Assembly (NCBI GenBank): GCA_030525245.1
Contig: JAUNFB010000001.1
Location: 1 to 38,640 of the forward strand
Length of the DNA: 38,640 bases
Direction: 5' to 3'
Source: Erysipelotrichia bacterium
GTDB lineage: Bacteria; Bacillota_I; Bacilli_A; Erysipelotrichales; Erysipelotrichaceae
A model generated the notes under the pieces. That model did no database searches, was not told where the DNA came from, and saw only the letters and a list, made by a program, of their open reading frames with translations. Below, piece after piece: positions 17,080 to 24,785 of this stretch (position 1 is its first letter; every line of letters begins with the position of its first letter). The translations under genes were made by a program, and so were the position numbers.

Positions 17080-17632
17080 GTGTGAACAGAGAAAACTTAT
17101 TAAAAGCAGATTAAAGCAACTAAATCACGGAGAAAGGTTAAATTATTCGCTGATAATAGTTGATAAATTGCGGAGATTGATCCATTACTACAAACCAAAT
17201 AATATAATGTCTTATCAACCGATACAAGAAGAAGTTGATTTGACTGCACTTAATAAAGAATTTGATTGCTTTTATCCGGTGATTGTCGGTGAAAATATGA
17301 TTAGCGGTAAATCAAAAGATTATGTTGTTAATAAATATGGTATAAAGGAACCATTGATCGTAACGGATCAACAAACTCAAACAATGGATTTAATTATTGT
17401 ACCGCTAATCGGTTTTGATGAAAATAATAATCGTTTAGGACGAGGAAAAGGTTATTACGATCGCTTTTTAAAAGGATATGTCGGTTTAAAGATCGGTGTA
17501 GGCTATGAATGTCAGAAATTAAACAATATCATTGTTGAAAAAAGTGATGTAAAAATGGATATAATAATTACGGAGAGAGAAATTTATGGAAGAAATATTG
17601 ATGAAATTAAAAAATATCTTGGAAGAAAGTGA
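17072..17632 (+). CDS. 5-formyltetrahydrofolate cyclo-ligase
   Basis: The enzyme uses ATP to turn 5-formyl-THF into 5,10-methenyl-THF, returning stored folate to one-carbon metabolism. The 186-residue product has the N-terminal QRKLIKSRLKQL helix, MSYQPIQEEVDL, and the nucleotide and substrate signature GRGKGYYDR at residues 123-131. It ends a little shorter than some relatives (usually 180-200). ATG 17072 is used; a TTG at 17063 is an alternative. It overlaps recD2 by eight bases and the DUF1893 gene by 47. Confidence 0.95.
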   Translation: MNKCEQRKLIKSRLKQLNHGERLNYSLIIVDKLRRLIHYYKPNNIMSYQPIQEEVDLTALNKEFDCFYPVIVGENMISGKSKDYVVNKYGIKEPLIVTDQQTQTMDLIIVPLIGFDENNNRLGRGKGYYDRFLKGYVGLKIGVGYECQKLNNIIVEKSDVKMDIIITEREIYGRNIDEIKKYLGRK

Positions 17633-18005
17633 GGCTACTTGTGTAATCGGCAAGAATTCAGATGTTTGTGTCAGTAAACAAAAAGGGCTAAAACCTTTGA
17701 TTCAATTCTATAATGAGAATAAAAGAGGTTATTATGCAGCAGATAAAGTTGTCGGTAAAGCAGCAGCATTTATTCATGTGTTGCTGAAAACAAAAGCTGT
17801 TTATACCGATACGATAAGTGTTTCCGGACTGCAAGTATTAAAACAACACAATATTCCGGTATATTATCGTGAAAAAGTCGAAATAATCGCAAACAGAGAA
17901 AAATCGGGCATGTGTCCAATGGAAAAAGCGGTTAAAGATATTGATGATCCGGTAATCGCATATGCGGAATTGATGAATGTTATTCAATCAAAGAAAAATA
18001 ATTAG
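17586..18005 (+). CDS. DUF1893 family protein
   Basis: The 139-residue cytoplasmic protein carries the DUF1893 pattern: TCVIGKNSDVCVSKQKGLKPLIQFY, then GKAAAFIHVLL, VSGLQVLKQHNIPVYYREKVEIIANREKSGMCPMEKAV. The conserved GKAAA and R-x5-CPME elements suggest an enzyme related to deaminase-fold proteins, but the function is not established. GGAGAG sits eight or more bases before ATG 17586, supporting this start despite the 47-base overlap; ATG 17601 is an alternative. The gene ends the spxA-led group. Confidence 0.85.
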   Translation: MEEILMKLKNILEESEATCVIGKNSDVCVSKQKGLKPLIQFYNENKRGYYAADKVVGKAAAFIHVLLKTKAVYTDTISVSGLQVLKQHNIPVYYREKVEIIANREKSGMCPMEKAVKDIDDPVIAYAELMNVIQSKKNN

Positions 18006-18023
18006 TGTATATTAAAAAAGATG

Positions 18024-18032
18024 TGTTATAAT
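18024..18032 (+). promoter_or_regulatory. Promoter of the alaS leader
   Basis: TGT followed by a perfect TATAAT (18027-18032) forms an extended -10 just downstream of the DUF1893 stop. The -35 region (TTAGTG near 18003) is weak. Confidence 0.65.
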
Positions 18033-18038
18033 TTTAGC

Positions 18039-18256
18039 GTTAAAGCGTAAATTTTGTATTAGTATGCAGTGGATTTTTTTAGAGAGATAGCGGTCGGTGT
18101 AAGTTATTAAATGAAATTGTTGAAGCTCACAAAACAGTGCAATGTAAACATTGACGTAATCGGGCGTTAACCGAATGAATTAAGGTGCAGGCAATTATTG
18201 CTTGAATTAGGATGGTACCGCGATTATCAACTCGTTCCTAACGGAATGGGTTTTTT
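18039..18256 (+). promoter_or_regulatory. T-box riboswitch (Ala) controlling alaS
   Basis: The leader contains the T-box AGGATGGTACCGCG at 18209-18222. GAA followed by GCT at 18122-18127 places an alanine specifier codon at 18125-18127. The terminator is an 8-bp helix with wobble pairs (18231-18238 with 18243-18250, four-base loop) followed by six Ts. Low charging of tRNA-Ala should favour antitermination and alaS expression. Confidence 0.94.
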
Positions 18257-18277
18257 ATTTATAAAGGAGAGAAAATT

Positions 18278-20896
18278 ATGAAACAATTGACAAGTGCTCA
18301 AGTAAGAAAGATGTTTTTGGATTATTTTGCGGAAAACGGTCACATGATAGAGCCGGGTGCTTCACTGATACCACATAATGATCCGACTTTATTATGGATC
18401 AATGCCGGCGTTGCCGCTTTAAAAAAGTATTTTGATGGAACTGAAAAACCTAAAAATAAAAGAATTACCAATGCTCAAAAGTCCATTCGAACAAACGATA
18501 TTGAAAATGTCGGAAAGACAGCCAGACACCATACTTTTTTTGAAATGTTAGGTAATTTCTCTATCGGTGATTATTTCAAAAAAGAAGCAATTCCGTTTGC
18601 TTGGCATTTTTTAACCGATGAACGTTGGATGGCATTTGATAAAAACAAATTATATGTAACGGTTTATATTGACGATCAACAAGCTTATGATATTTGGACT
18701 AGAGATTGCGGTGTAGATCCGAGCCATATGTTAAGAACACCGGAGAATTTCTGGGAAATAGGTAATGGACCTTGCGGACCTGACAGTGAAATATTTTATG
18801 ACCGCGGTGAAAAATATGACCCTAATCATTTGGGAGAAAAACTTTTCTTTGATGAAATGGAAAATGACCGTTATGTCGAAATTTGGAACATTGTCTTCTC
18901 TCAATATAATTCTCAAGAAGGGGTCGACAGAAAAGACTATAAAGAATTACCGCAGAAAAATATAGATACGGGAATGGGTTTGGAAAGATTGGTGTCTATT
19001 GTTCAAGATGGCGAAACCAATTTTGATACAGATTTGTTCTTGCCTATTATCCATGCTACAGAAGCAATGACGGATAAGAAATATATCGGAGAAAACAAAA
19101 TGGCTTACAGAGTAATCGCTGACCATATTCGTACGGTTACTTTTGCTTTGGCAGACGGTGCAACTTTTTCCAATGAAGGTAGAGGATATATTTTAAGACG
19201 TGTATTAAGAAGGGCTGTAAGGTACGGTAAAAAATTAAATATTCAACACGCTTATATGTATAAACTGGTTCCGGTAGTTGCTCAAAACATGCAAGACTAT
19301 TATCCTTACTTGATGGAAAAAGTCGAATATATTCAAAAGTTGGTTAAGGCAGAAGAAGAAAGATTTGAAACTACATTAAATGAAGGGGAGAAAATTTTAC
19401 AGAATGTTTTGCAGAATGCCAACAGTAAGGTGCTTGATGGAGAAGTTGTCTTTAAACTGTACGATACATACGGTTTCCCTGTCGAACTAACTGAAGAAAT
19501 AGCCGGAGAAAAAGGATTTACAATCGATAAAGACGGCTTTGAAAAATGTATGCAGCAGCAAAGAGAAAGAGCCAGAAATGCCAGAAACGATGATCAGTCA
19601 ATGGGATCACAGGCTGTTGATTTGTTGAACTTTACTGCTCATAGTGAATTTATCGGTTACGATCATAACAGTAATGTATCCTATGTTGTAGGTCTGTTTA
19701 AAGACGGTAAAAAAGTTGATGAAATCAGTGATGAGGGTGATGTTGTATTTGCTCAAACATGTTTCTATGCGGAAAGTGGCGGTCAAATTTACGATACAGG
19801 CATTATTTACAATGATAATTGTCATATGGAAGTTACCAAAGTAACTAAAGCTCCGTTAAAACAATTTTTACATCATGTAATTGTTAAAGACGGAACCATT
19901 CATTATGGTGATAAATTTAATTTGGTTATTAATGTTGAAGACAGAAATTTGATTAGAGCAAATCACTCGGCTTTACATCTACTGCAAGCAGCTTTGCAGA
20001 AGGTGGTTGGTAATCATGTTCATCAGGCAGGTTCATTTGTATGTAAGGATTACGGACGTTTTGACTTTACTCATTATGAAAAAGTAAGTAATGAACAACT
20101 TAAAGAAATCGAACAATTAGTAAATGAAGTAATCGCTCGTAAATTACCGGTTGTTACCGATGTAATGGATATTGAAAGAGCAAAACATAGCGGAGCTATG
20201 GCCTTATTTGATGAAAAGTATGAGGATGTTGTTCGAGTAGTTAATATGGGTGATTTTTCAAAAGAATTATGCGGTGGGACACATGTTACTAATACATCGG
20301 AAATCGGTTTATTTAAAATTATTTCCGAAGAGTCTGTCGGTTCAGGTATTCGTCGAATAACTGTTAAGACCAATTACGGAGCATATTTAGAAGATGCAAT
20401 GCAACAACAGTTGTTGTTAGGTTTAGCCGAAATGTTGAAAGTCACAAATGTCGGTAAGATTGAAGAAAAACTACAACAAATTCTAAGAGAAAATAATCAA
20501 TTAAATCAAACGATTAAAGAGTTGAAAGAAAAATTGTCGGCTAGTGCATCACAGGATTTGTTAAAAGAGGCGACGGTAATTAACGGATATAATGTATTGA
20601 TTAAAAAAGTCGAAATGGAAAATAGCGAAATTAAGCCGTTGGCTCAACAATTGGCTGAGAAAATGTCTGATGCTGTAGTTTTGTTGTATACAGTTAATGG
20701 CGAAAAAGTCACTTTTGTTGCAGCATGTTCACCGCAGACTATTGCTAGAGGTGTCAAAGCAAGCGCTGTTGTTAAATCAGCTGCTCAGGCAACGGGTGGA
20801 AACGGTGGCGGAAAAGATGATCTTGCTTCTGCCGGAGGAAAGGACAGCAGTAAATTATCTCAAGCAATTGAAGCTGTTAAAGAATTATTAAAATAA
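18278..20896 (+). CDS. alaS: Alanyl-tRNA synthetase
   Basis: This class II synthetase charges tRNA-Ala and clears mischarged Ser and Gly. The 872-residue protein has the full domain set. The catalytic core (1-240) contains FFEMLGNFSIGDYFKKEAI and GLERL. The tRNA-recognition region follows. The editing domain has the zinc and catalytic residues His563 and His567 (HSALH) and Cys665-His669 (CGGTH). A coiled coil (about 715-755) leads to the C-Ala domain with GGNGGGKDDLASAGG. GGAGAG precedes the ATG. It is under an Ala T-box and is followed by ireB. Confidence 0.98.
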   Translation: MKQLTSAQVRKMFLDYFAENGHMIEPGASLIPHNDPTLLWINAGVAALKKYFDGTEKPKNKRITNAQKSIRTNDIENVGKTARHHTFFEMLGNFSIGDYFKKEAIPFAWHFLTDERWMAFDKNKLYVTVYIDDQQAYDIWTRDCGVDPSHMLRTPENFWEIGNGPCGPDSEIFYDRGEKYDPNHLGEKLFFDEMENDRYVEIWNIVFSQYNSQEGVDRKDYKELPQKNIDTGMGLERLVSIVQDGETNFDTDLFLPIIHATEAMTDKKYIGENKMAYRVIADHIRTVTFALADGATFSNEGRGYILRRVLRRAVRYGKKLNIQHAYMYKLVPVVAQNMQDYYPYLMEKVEYIQKLVKAEEERFETTLNEGEKILQNVLQNANSKVLDGEVVFKLYDTYGFPVELTEEIAGEKGFTIDKDGFEKCMQQQRERARNARNDDQSMGSQAVDLLNFTAHSEFIGYDHNSNVSYVVGLFKDGKKVDEISDEGDVVFAQTCFYAESGGQIYDTGIIYNDNCHMEVTKVTKAPLKQFLHHVIVKDGTIHYGDKFNLVINVEDRNLIRANHSALHLLQAALQKVVGNHVHQAGSFVCKDYGRFDFTHYEKVSNEQLKEIEQLVNEVIARKLPVVTDVMDIERAKHSGAMALFDEKYEDVVRVVNMGDFSKELCGGTHVTNTSEIGLFKIISEESVGSGIRRITVKTNYGAYLEDAMQQQLLLGLAEMLKVTNVGKIEEKLQQILRENNQLNQTIKELKEKLSASASQDLLKEATVINGYNVLIKKVEMENSEIKPLAQQLAEKMSDAVVLLYTVNGEKVTFVAACSPQTIARGVKASAVVKSAAQATGGNGGGKDDLASAGGKDSSKLSQAIEAVKELLK

Positions 20897-20949
20897 AAAA
20901 CTTTAAATTTTTTGACCAATTTAGTAGAATATATGCAGGAGGTAGCTTT

Positions 20950-21210
20950 ATGAAAGATAATAAGCAAGCAACTATAATTTTTAATTCCGAGCAAATTAAA
21001 CAGGAAAATATTAAATATATTCTTAAAACTGTTAATGATGCTTTAAATGAACGTGGTTACAGTGCGGTTACGCAGATTGTCGGCTACTTAGTTACTAACG
21101 ATCCTGCATATATTTCCAGTTATAAAAATGCTCGAACATTGATACAGACTGTGGATCGCGATGATATATTGAAAGAAATTGTAAGGAGTTATTTAAACAC
21201 CAATGAATAA
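20950..21210 (+). CDS. ireB: IreB family regulatory phosphoprotein
   Basis: IreB (DUF965) is a small cytoplasmic protein phosphorylated by the PASTA kinase IreK in Enterococcus, where it affects cell-wall stress and cephalosporin resistance. This 86-residue protein has the family pattern: VNDALNERGYSAVTQIVGYLVTNDPAYISSYKNAR, then IRTVDRDDILKEIVRSYL-like sequence. AGGAGG lies just before the ATG. The alaS-ireB-ruvX order matches other Firmicutes, and its stop overlaps the ruvX start by eight bases. Confidence 0.95.
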   Translation: MKDNKQATIIFNSEQIKQENIKYILKTVNDALNERGYSAVTQIVGYLVTNDPAYISSYKNARTLIQTVDRDDILKEIVRSYLNTNE

Positions 21211-21622
21211 AATAATGGGATTGGATTTAGGTAGCAGAACTTGCGGTGTTGCTTTAAGTGACAGTTTGCAGATGATTGCTACCGGTAAAGAAACTATTCA
21301 TTTTGCGGAAGATGATTATTCAACTGCTTTAGAAAAAGTCTGTGCAATTATTGACGAAAATAAGGTAGAGACTGTAGTTTTGGGATTACCTAAGCATATG
21401 AATGGTGATGAGGGCGTCAGAGCAGATATTTCCAAGAAATTTAAAGAAATGTTGACTGAAAAACGTCCTGTGAAAGTGGTATTGTGGGATGAGCGTTTAA
21501 CAACGGTTAGTGCTCAAAAAAGCATGATCGCTTCCAATATGAATCGCCAAAAGCGAAAGAAAATGATTGATACAATGGCAGCTCAAATAATTTTACAGAG
21601 TTATTTGGATGCCAGAAGTTAG
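21203..21622 (+). CDS. ruvX: RuvX/YqgF family pre-16S rRNA nuclease (Holliday junction resolvase-like)
   Basis: The 139-residue RNase H-fold protein starts MNKIMGLDLGSRTCGVALSD, with the first catalytic Asp at residue 7. It has the family motifs VVLGLPKHMNGDEG and LWDERLTTVSA. YqgF proteins trim the 5' end of 16S rRNA in E. coli and were earlier proposed as Holliday junction resolvases; both roles rest on studies of relatives. It overlaps ireB by eight bases and precedes the DUF1292 gene by 12. Confidence 0.95.
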   Translation: MNKIMGLDLGSRTCGVALSDSLQMIATGKETIHFAEDDYSTALEKVCAIIDENKVETVVLGLPKHMNGDEGVRADISKKFKEMLTEKRPVKVVLWDERLTTVSAQKSMIASNMNRQKRKKMIDTMAAQIILQSYLDARS

Positions 21623-21634
21623 GAGCAAATATAA

Positions 21635-21886
21635 ATGGATGACAATATTCTTTTTATCACGACAGATGATGGTCGGGAAATGAAAATGGAACAACTGTTT
21701 AATTTTTACAGTGACCAGTATGGAAAATCTTATGTCCTCTATGTCGATCCGCAAAAAGATGACGGACAGGTGTATGCTATGAGTTTTGACGAAGATAAAA
21801 ATTTATATGCTGTTGAAACCGAAGAAGAATGGGATATGATTGAGGAAGTATTTGAGGCTTGGAATGATGAACAACAAAAAAACTAA
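21635..21886 (+). CDS. DUF1292 family protein (YrzB-like)
   Basis: This small acidic protein of 83 residues shows the DUF1292 pattern: an N-terminal ITTDDGREMKMEQLFNF, a beta-rich middle (YVLYVDPQKDDGQVYAMSFDED) and an acidic end ([18 protein letters not shown]). Its function is unknown, but it is regularly found between ruvX and mltG in Firmicutes, as here. Its 3' end overlaps the chosen mltG start by 23 bases. Confidence 0.9.
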   Translation: MDDNILFITTDDGREMKMEQLFNFYSDQYGKSYVLYVDPQKDDGQVYAMSFDEDKNLYAVETEEEWDMIEEVFEAWNDEQQKN

Positions 21887-22928
21887 CAAGAAAGTCAAAT
21901 TGATCATCGGATTAGCGATAGTTGTAGTAATACTCATTGGAGTTTTATTTGTATATCGTTATTATTTGGATCAACTGAAACCTGTCAGTGAAAAAAGTGA
22001 ACAGGTAATCTTTACCATAGATGACGGTTCATATATGAATGATGTAATCGACAATTTATATGAAGAAGGTTTAATCAAAGATACGAAGATTGTTAAATTA
22101 TATGTTAAATTAAATAAACGCAATACTTATTATGCCGGTAATTATCTTTTGAATAAAAACATGAGCGTAAAAGAGATTTTTGATGCTCTTGCCGATGTCA
22201 ATAATTCTTATACGGAAGAAGTCACGGTAACTATTGTTGACGGTGATTGGGCAAAAGATGCCGCATCAGCTATTGCTGATAAAACTAATTTGACAAAAGA
22301 AGAGATATTGGATAAATGGAATGATTTAGATTACATTTATTCTTTGATTAGTAAATATGATTTCTTAACCGAAGATATTTTTAATTCTGAGCATTGTTAT
22401 TTAGAAGGATTCATTTATCCTAATACTTACAATTTTTATAAACAAACTACTGTAGAGGAAGTAACGGAAAAAATATTGAATGAGACAGATCGTGTGTACC
22501 AAAAGTATGCTCAACAAATTAAACAGTCCGGTTACAGTACCTATCAAATTTATACATTAGCAAGTATGATTTTGTTTGAGGCTAATAATCAAGAAGATAT
22601 GCGTTTGGTAAGTAGTGTATTCCATAATCGCTTAAATGATAATTATCCTTTACAGTCATCGGTTACTGTATGTTATGCTTTGTACACTTACGATTCTTGG
22701 CAAGAATGTGAAACAAGTATAGATATTGATTCAAAATATAACACTTATGTTTATGATGGCTTACCTATTGGCCCGGTCTGCAATCCAAATGAAATGGCTT
22801 TGGAAGCAGCATTGAATCCGGCAGAAAGCAATTATTACTATTTTTTGGCCGATGTAGATACCGGAAAAGTATATTTTGCGGAAACCTACGCAGAACATTT
22901 GCGAAACATTGAAAAATATTTGAATTAG
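21864..22928 (+). CDS. mltG: Endolytic transglycosylase MltG
   Basis: MltG (YceG) cuts new peptidoglycan strands at the membrane and helps set chain length during cell elongation. The 354-residue protein has a short Lys-rich cytoplasmic tail, one helix (about 10-32), a LysM-like domain and the YceG catalytic domain. Family landmarks are [49 protein letters not shown] and [10 protein letters not shown]. Relatives usually have a Glu at both ends of the E-x-E in the first landmark; here the first position is Leu. ATG 21864 follows GAGG by six bases and is preferred over TTG 21840; ATG 21867 is also possible. Confidence 0.92.
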   Translation: MMNNKKTNKKVKLIIGLAIVVVILIGVLFVYRYYLDQLKPVSEKSEQVIFTIDDGSYMNDVIDNLYEEGLIKDTKIVKLYVKLNKRNTYYAGNYLLNKNMSVKEIFDALADVNNSYTEEVTVTIVDGDWAKDAASAIADKTNLTKEEILDKWNDLDYIYSLISKYDFLTEDIFNSEHCYLEGFIYPNTYNFYKQTTVEEVTEKILNETDRVYQKYAQQIKQSGYSTYQIYTLASMILFEANNQEDMRLVSSVFHNRLNDNYPLQSSVTVCYALYTYDSWQECETSIDIDSKYNTYVYDGLPIGPVCNPNEMALEAALNPAESNYYYFLADVDTGKVYFAETYAEHLRNIEKYLN

Positions 22929-22939
22929 AGGAGTTATTT

Positions 22940-23584
22940 ATGTCAAAGCCAGTCATTATCGGAATTGCCGGTGGCAGTGCCAGCGGTAAAACATCAGTAG
23001 CGGAAATATTGCGTGATGCTTATGCCGGAAGCAAGTCCGTAACAATTATTCGTCAGGACGATTATTATAAAGATCAGTCGGATATGGAATTTGCGGAAAG
23101 ATTAAAAACTAATTATGATCATCCTTTTGCTTTTGACAATGATTTATTGATTAAGCAACTTGATGAGTTGATTGCCGGACATCAGATAGATAAGCCAACA
23201 TATGACTATGTCAATCATACACGAAGTCAAGTAACCGAAATAGTAAATCCAAGCGATGTTATCGTTATGGAAGGCTTGTTTGTGTTACAAGATGAAGCAA
23301 TAAGAAGTAAATTGGATATGAAAATTTACATTGATACCGATGCTGATATTCGCTTTATCCGACGGGTAAATCGTGATGTAAAGGAAAGAGGCAGAACATT
23401 GGATTCTGTTTGCGATCAATATATGTCAACCGTGCGGGTAATGCACAATGCTTTTGTTGAACCAAGCAAAAAATATGCTGATGTAATTATTCCGGAAGGA
23501 TCGCATAATGTTGTTGCTATTGATTTATTGATGACTAAAATCAGCAGCATAATAGAAAAAAATTTACAAGAGAAAAACTTATAG
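22940..23584 (+). CDS. udk: Uridine kinase
   Basis: Udk phosphorylates uridine and cytidine in pyrimidine salvage. The 214-residue protein has Walker A GGSASGKT at 11-18, RQDDYYKD, the substrate-contacting [16 protein letters not shown] and the lid region [22 protein letters not shown] lies before the ATG, 11 bases after mltG, and greA follows after ten bases. The mltG-udk-greA order is the one found in Bacillus. Confidence 0.96.
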   Translation: MSKPVIIGIAGGSASGKTSVAEILRDAYAGSKSVTIIRQDDYYKDQSDMEFAERLKTNYDHPFAFDNDLLIKQLDELIAGHQIDKPTYDYVNHTRSQVTEIVNPSDVIVMEGLFVLQDEAIRSKLDMKIYIDTDADIRFIRRVNRDVKERGRTLDSVCDQYMSTVRVMHNAFVEPSKKYADVIIPEGSHNVVAIDLLMTKISSIIEKNLQEKNL

Positions 23585-23594
23585 GAGTGGAAAT

Positions 23595-24275
23595 ATGGAA
23601 GAAAATAAAGTAGCTTTAACTATAGAAGGCTTGAAGAAATTAGAAAATGACTATATCAGGTTATTGCATATAGAACGTTATCAAAACATAGAAGAACTTA
23701 AGGCAGCCAGAGCTCAGGGAGACTTATCTGAAAATGCCGATTATGATGCTGCCAGAGATCAACAGGGAAGAATTGAAGCAACTATTAAGCAATATGATTA
23801 TATGCTTTCAAACTTGGAACTGATTGATGCTAAAGAAACAAAGAGCAAAGATAAGTTACAAGAAGAATTGGATAATTTAAAGGAAGAAAGAATTGTCAAA
23901 ACAGAAGCCATTACCGAGGCTAAGAAAGATGGTTTAGGAAAAGAAAACGAAGCATTAAATGAAGCGGTAGATGGTTTAGCACAAGTTGAAACAAGAATAA
24001 AAATTATCGAATATCTTCTGTCGAAAACAACGGAAACCACTAAAAGCAGAGGACGTAAAGCAGTTAAATTGGGATCAACGGTTACTATTTTGACACTTGA
24101 TGAAAACGAATTGGAAACTTATACAATTGTCGGTACGGTTGAAGCTGATCCGTTAAATGGTAAGATATCAAATGAATCACCGTTGGCTAATGCTTTGATG
24201 GATCGCAAGATTGATGATGTTGTTACGGTAATGGTTCAACATCCGTATAAAGTTAAAATAAAAGAAATTAATTAA
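23595..24275 (+). CDS. greA: Transcript cleavage factor GreA with duplicated coiled coil
   Basis: GreA enters the RNA polymerase secondary channel and stimulates cleavage of backtracked RNA. The first coiled coil (about 11-75) carries the acidic tip GDLSENADY with Asp43 and Glu46, and the C-terminal FKBP-like domain is at about 158-226. Between them residues 84-146 look like a second copy of the coiled coil. A 71-residue offset matches RIEATIKQYDYMLSN to QVETRIKIIEYLLSK and GDLSEN to GLGKEN. The total of 226 equals a normal GreA (about 158) plus one unit. The second tip has lost the first Asp (Leu114) but keeps Glu117. AGGAG lies before the ATG. Confidence 0.93.
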   Translation: MEENKVALTIEGLKKLENDYIRLLHIERYQNIEELKAARAQGDLSENADYDAARDQQGRIEATIKQYDYMLSNLELIDAKETKSKDKLQEELDNLKEERIVKTEAITEAKKDGLGKENEALNEAVDGLAQVETRIKIIEYLLSKTTETTKSRGRKAVKLGSTVTILTLDENELETYTIVGTVEADPLNGKISNESPLANALMDRKIDDVVTVMVQHPYKVKIKEIN

Positions 24276-24308
24276 GGAAAAACAGTTAAGAGAAAACAAT
24301 TATATAGT

Positions 24309-24785
24309 ATGAAAAAAATATTATATTGGTTTTCTCTTTTATTTTTGCTTACATTTTTTCTTTTTCCTAATGATGATAAAATTGATCTTGCTAATTTTAA
24401 AACTAAGCAAATCCAAGTTGAAGTAAAAGGAGAAGTAACAAATCCGGGAGTATTTCAAATAAATGCTTACAGCAAGATTGAAGATTTATTAAAGATGGTC
24501 CAATTAAAAGATACTGCCGAACTAAGTACAATAAATAAAAATACTGTTTTAAAAAACAATGATGTGCTGGTAATTCCTAAAAAAAGTGATCAAGTTAAAA
24601 TATCGATTAACAGTGCTTCTTTAGAACAGCTGTGCCAAATACCTTTTATTGGTGAAAAAACTGCCCAAAAAATAATTGATTATCGAGAGCAATACGGAAG
24701 CTTTCAACAATTGGAGGACTTGTTAAATATAAAGGGTATTGGTGAAAAGAAATTAGAGAAAATAATTGAATATATTTGTTTATGA
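24309..24785 (+). CDS. comEA: Competence protein ComEA
   Basis: ComEA is the membrane-anchored receptor that binds incoming double-stranded DNA during transformation. This 158-residue version has an N-terminal helix (about 4-19), an SLBB domain (about 35-92, with VEVKGEVTNPGVFQI) and a C-terminal helix-hairpin-helix pair (IPFIGEKTAQKIIDYR and IKGIGEKKLEKI) that binds DNA. It is shorter than Bacillus ComEA. No strong ribosome site is seen. It overlaps comEC by four bases (ATGA). comEB is absent between them. Confidence 0.95.
   Translation: MKKILYWFSLLFLLTFFLFPNDDKIDLANFKTKQIQVEVKGEVTNPGVFQINAYSKIEDLLKMVQLKDTAELSTINKNTVLKNNDVLVIPKKSDQVKISINSASLEQLCQIPFIGEKTAQKIIDYREQYGSFQQLEDLLNIKGIGEKKLEKIIEYICL

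Noticed and set aside
24043-24275. GreA as two fused or frame-shifted genes
   Set aside because: The frame is continuous and the C-terminal domain is complete, so this is one longer protein.
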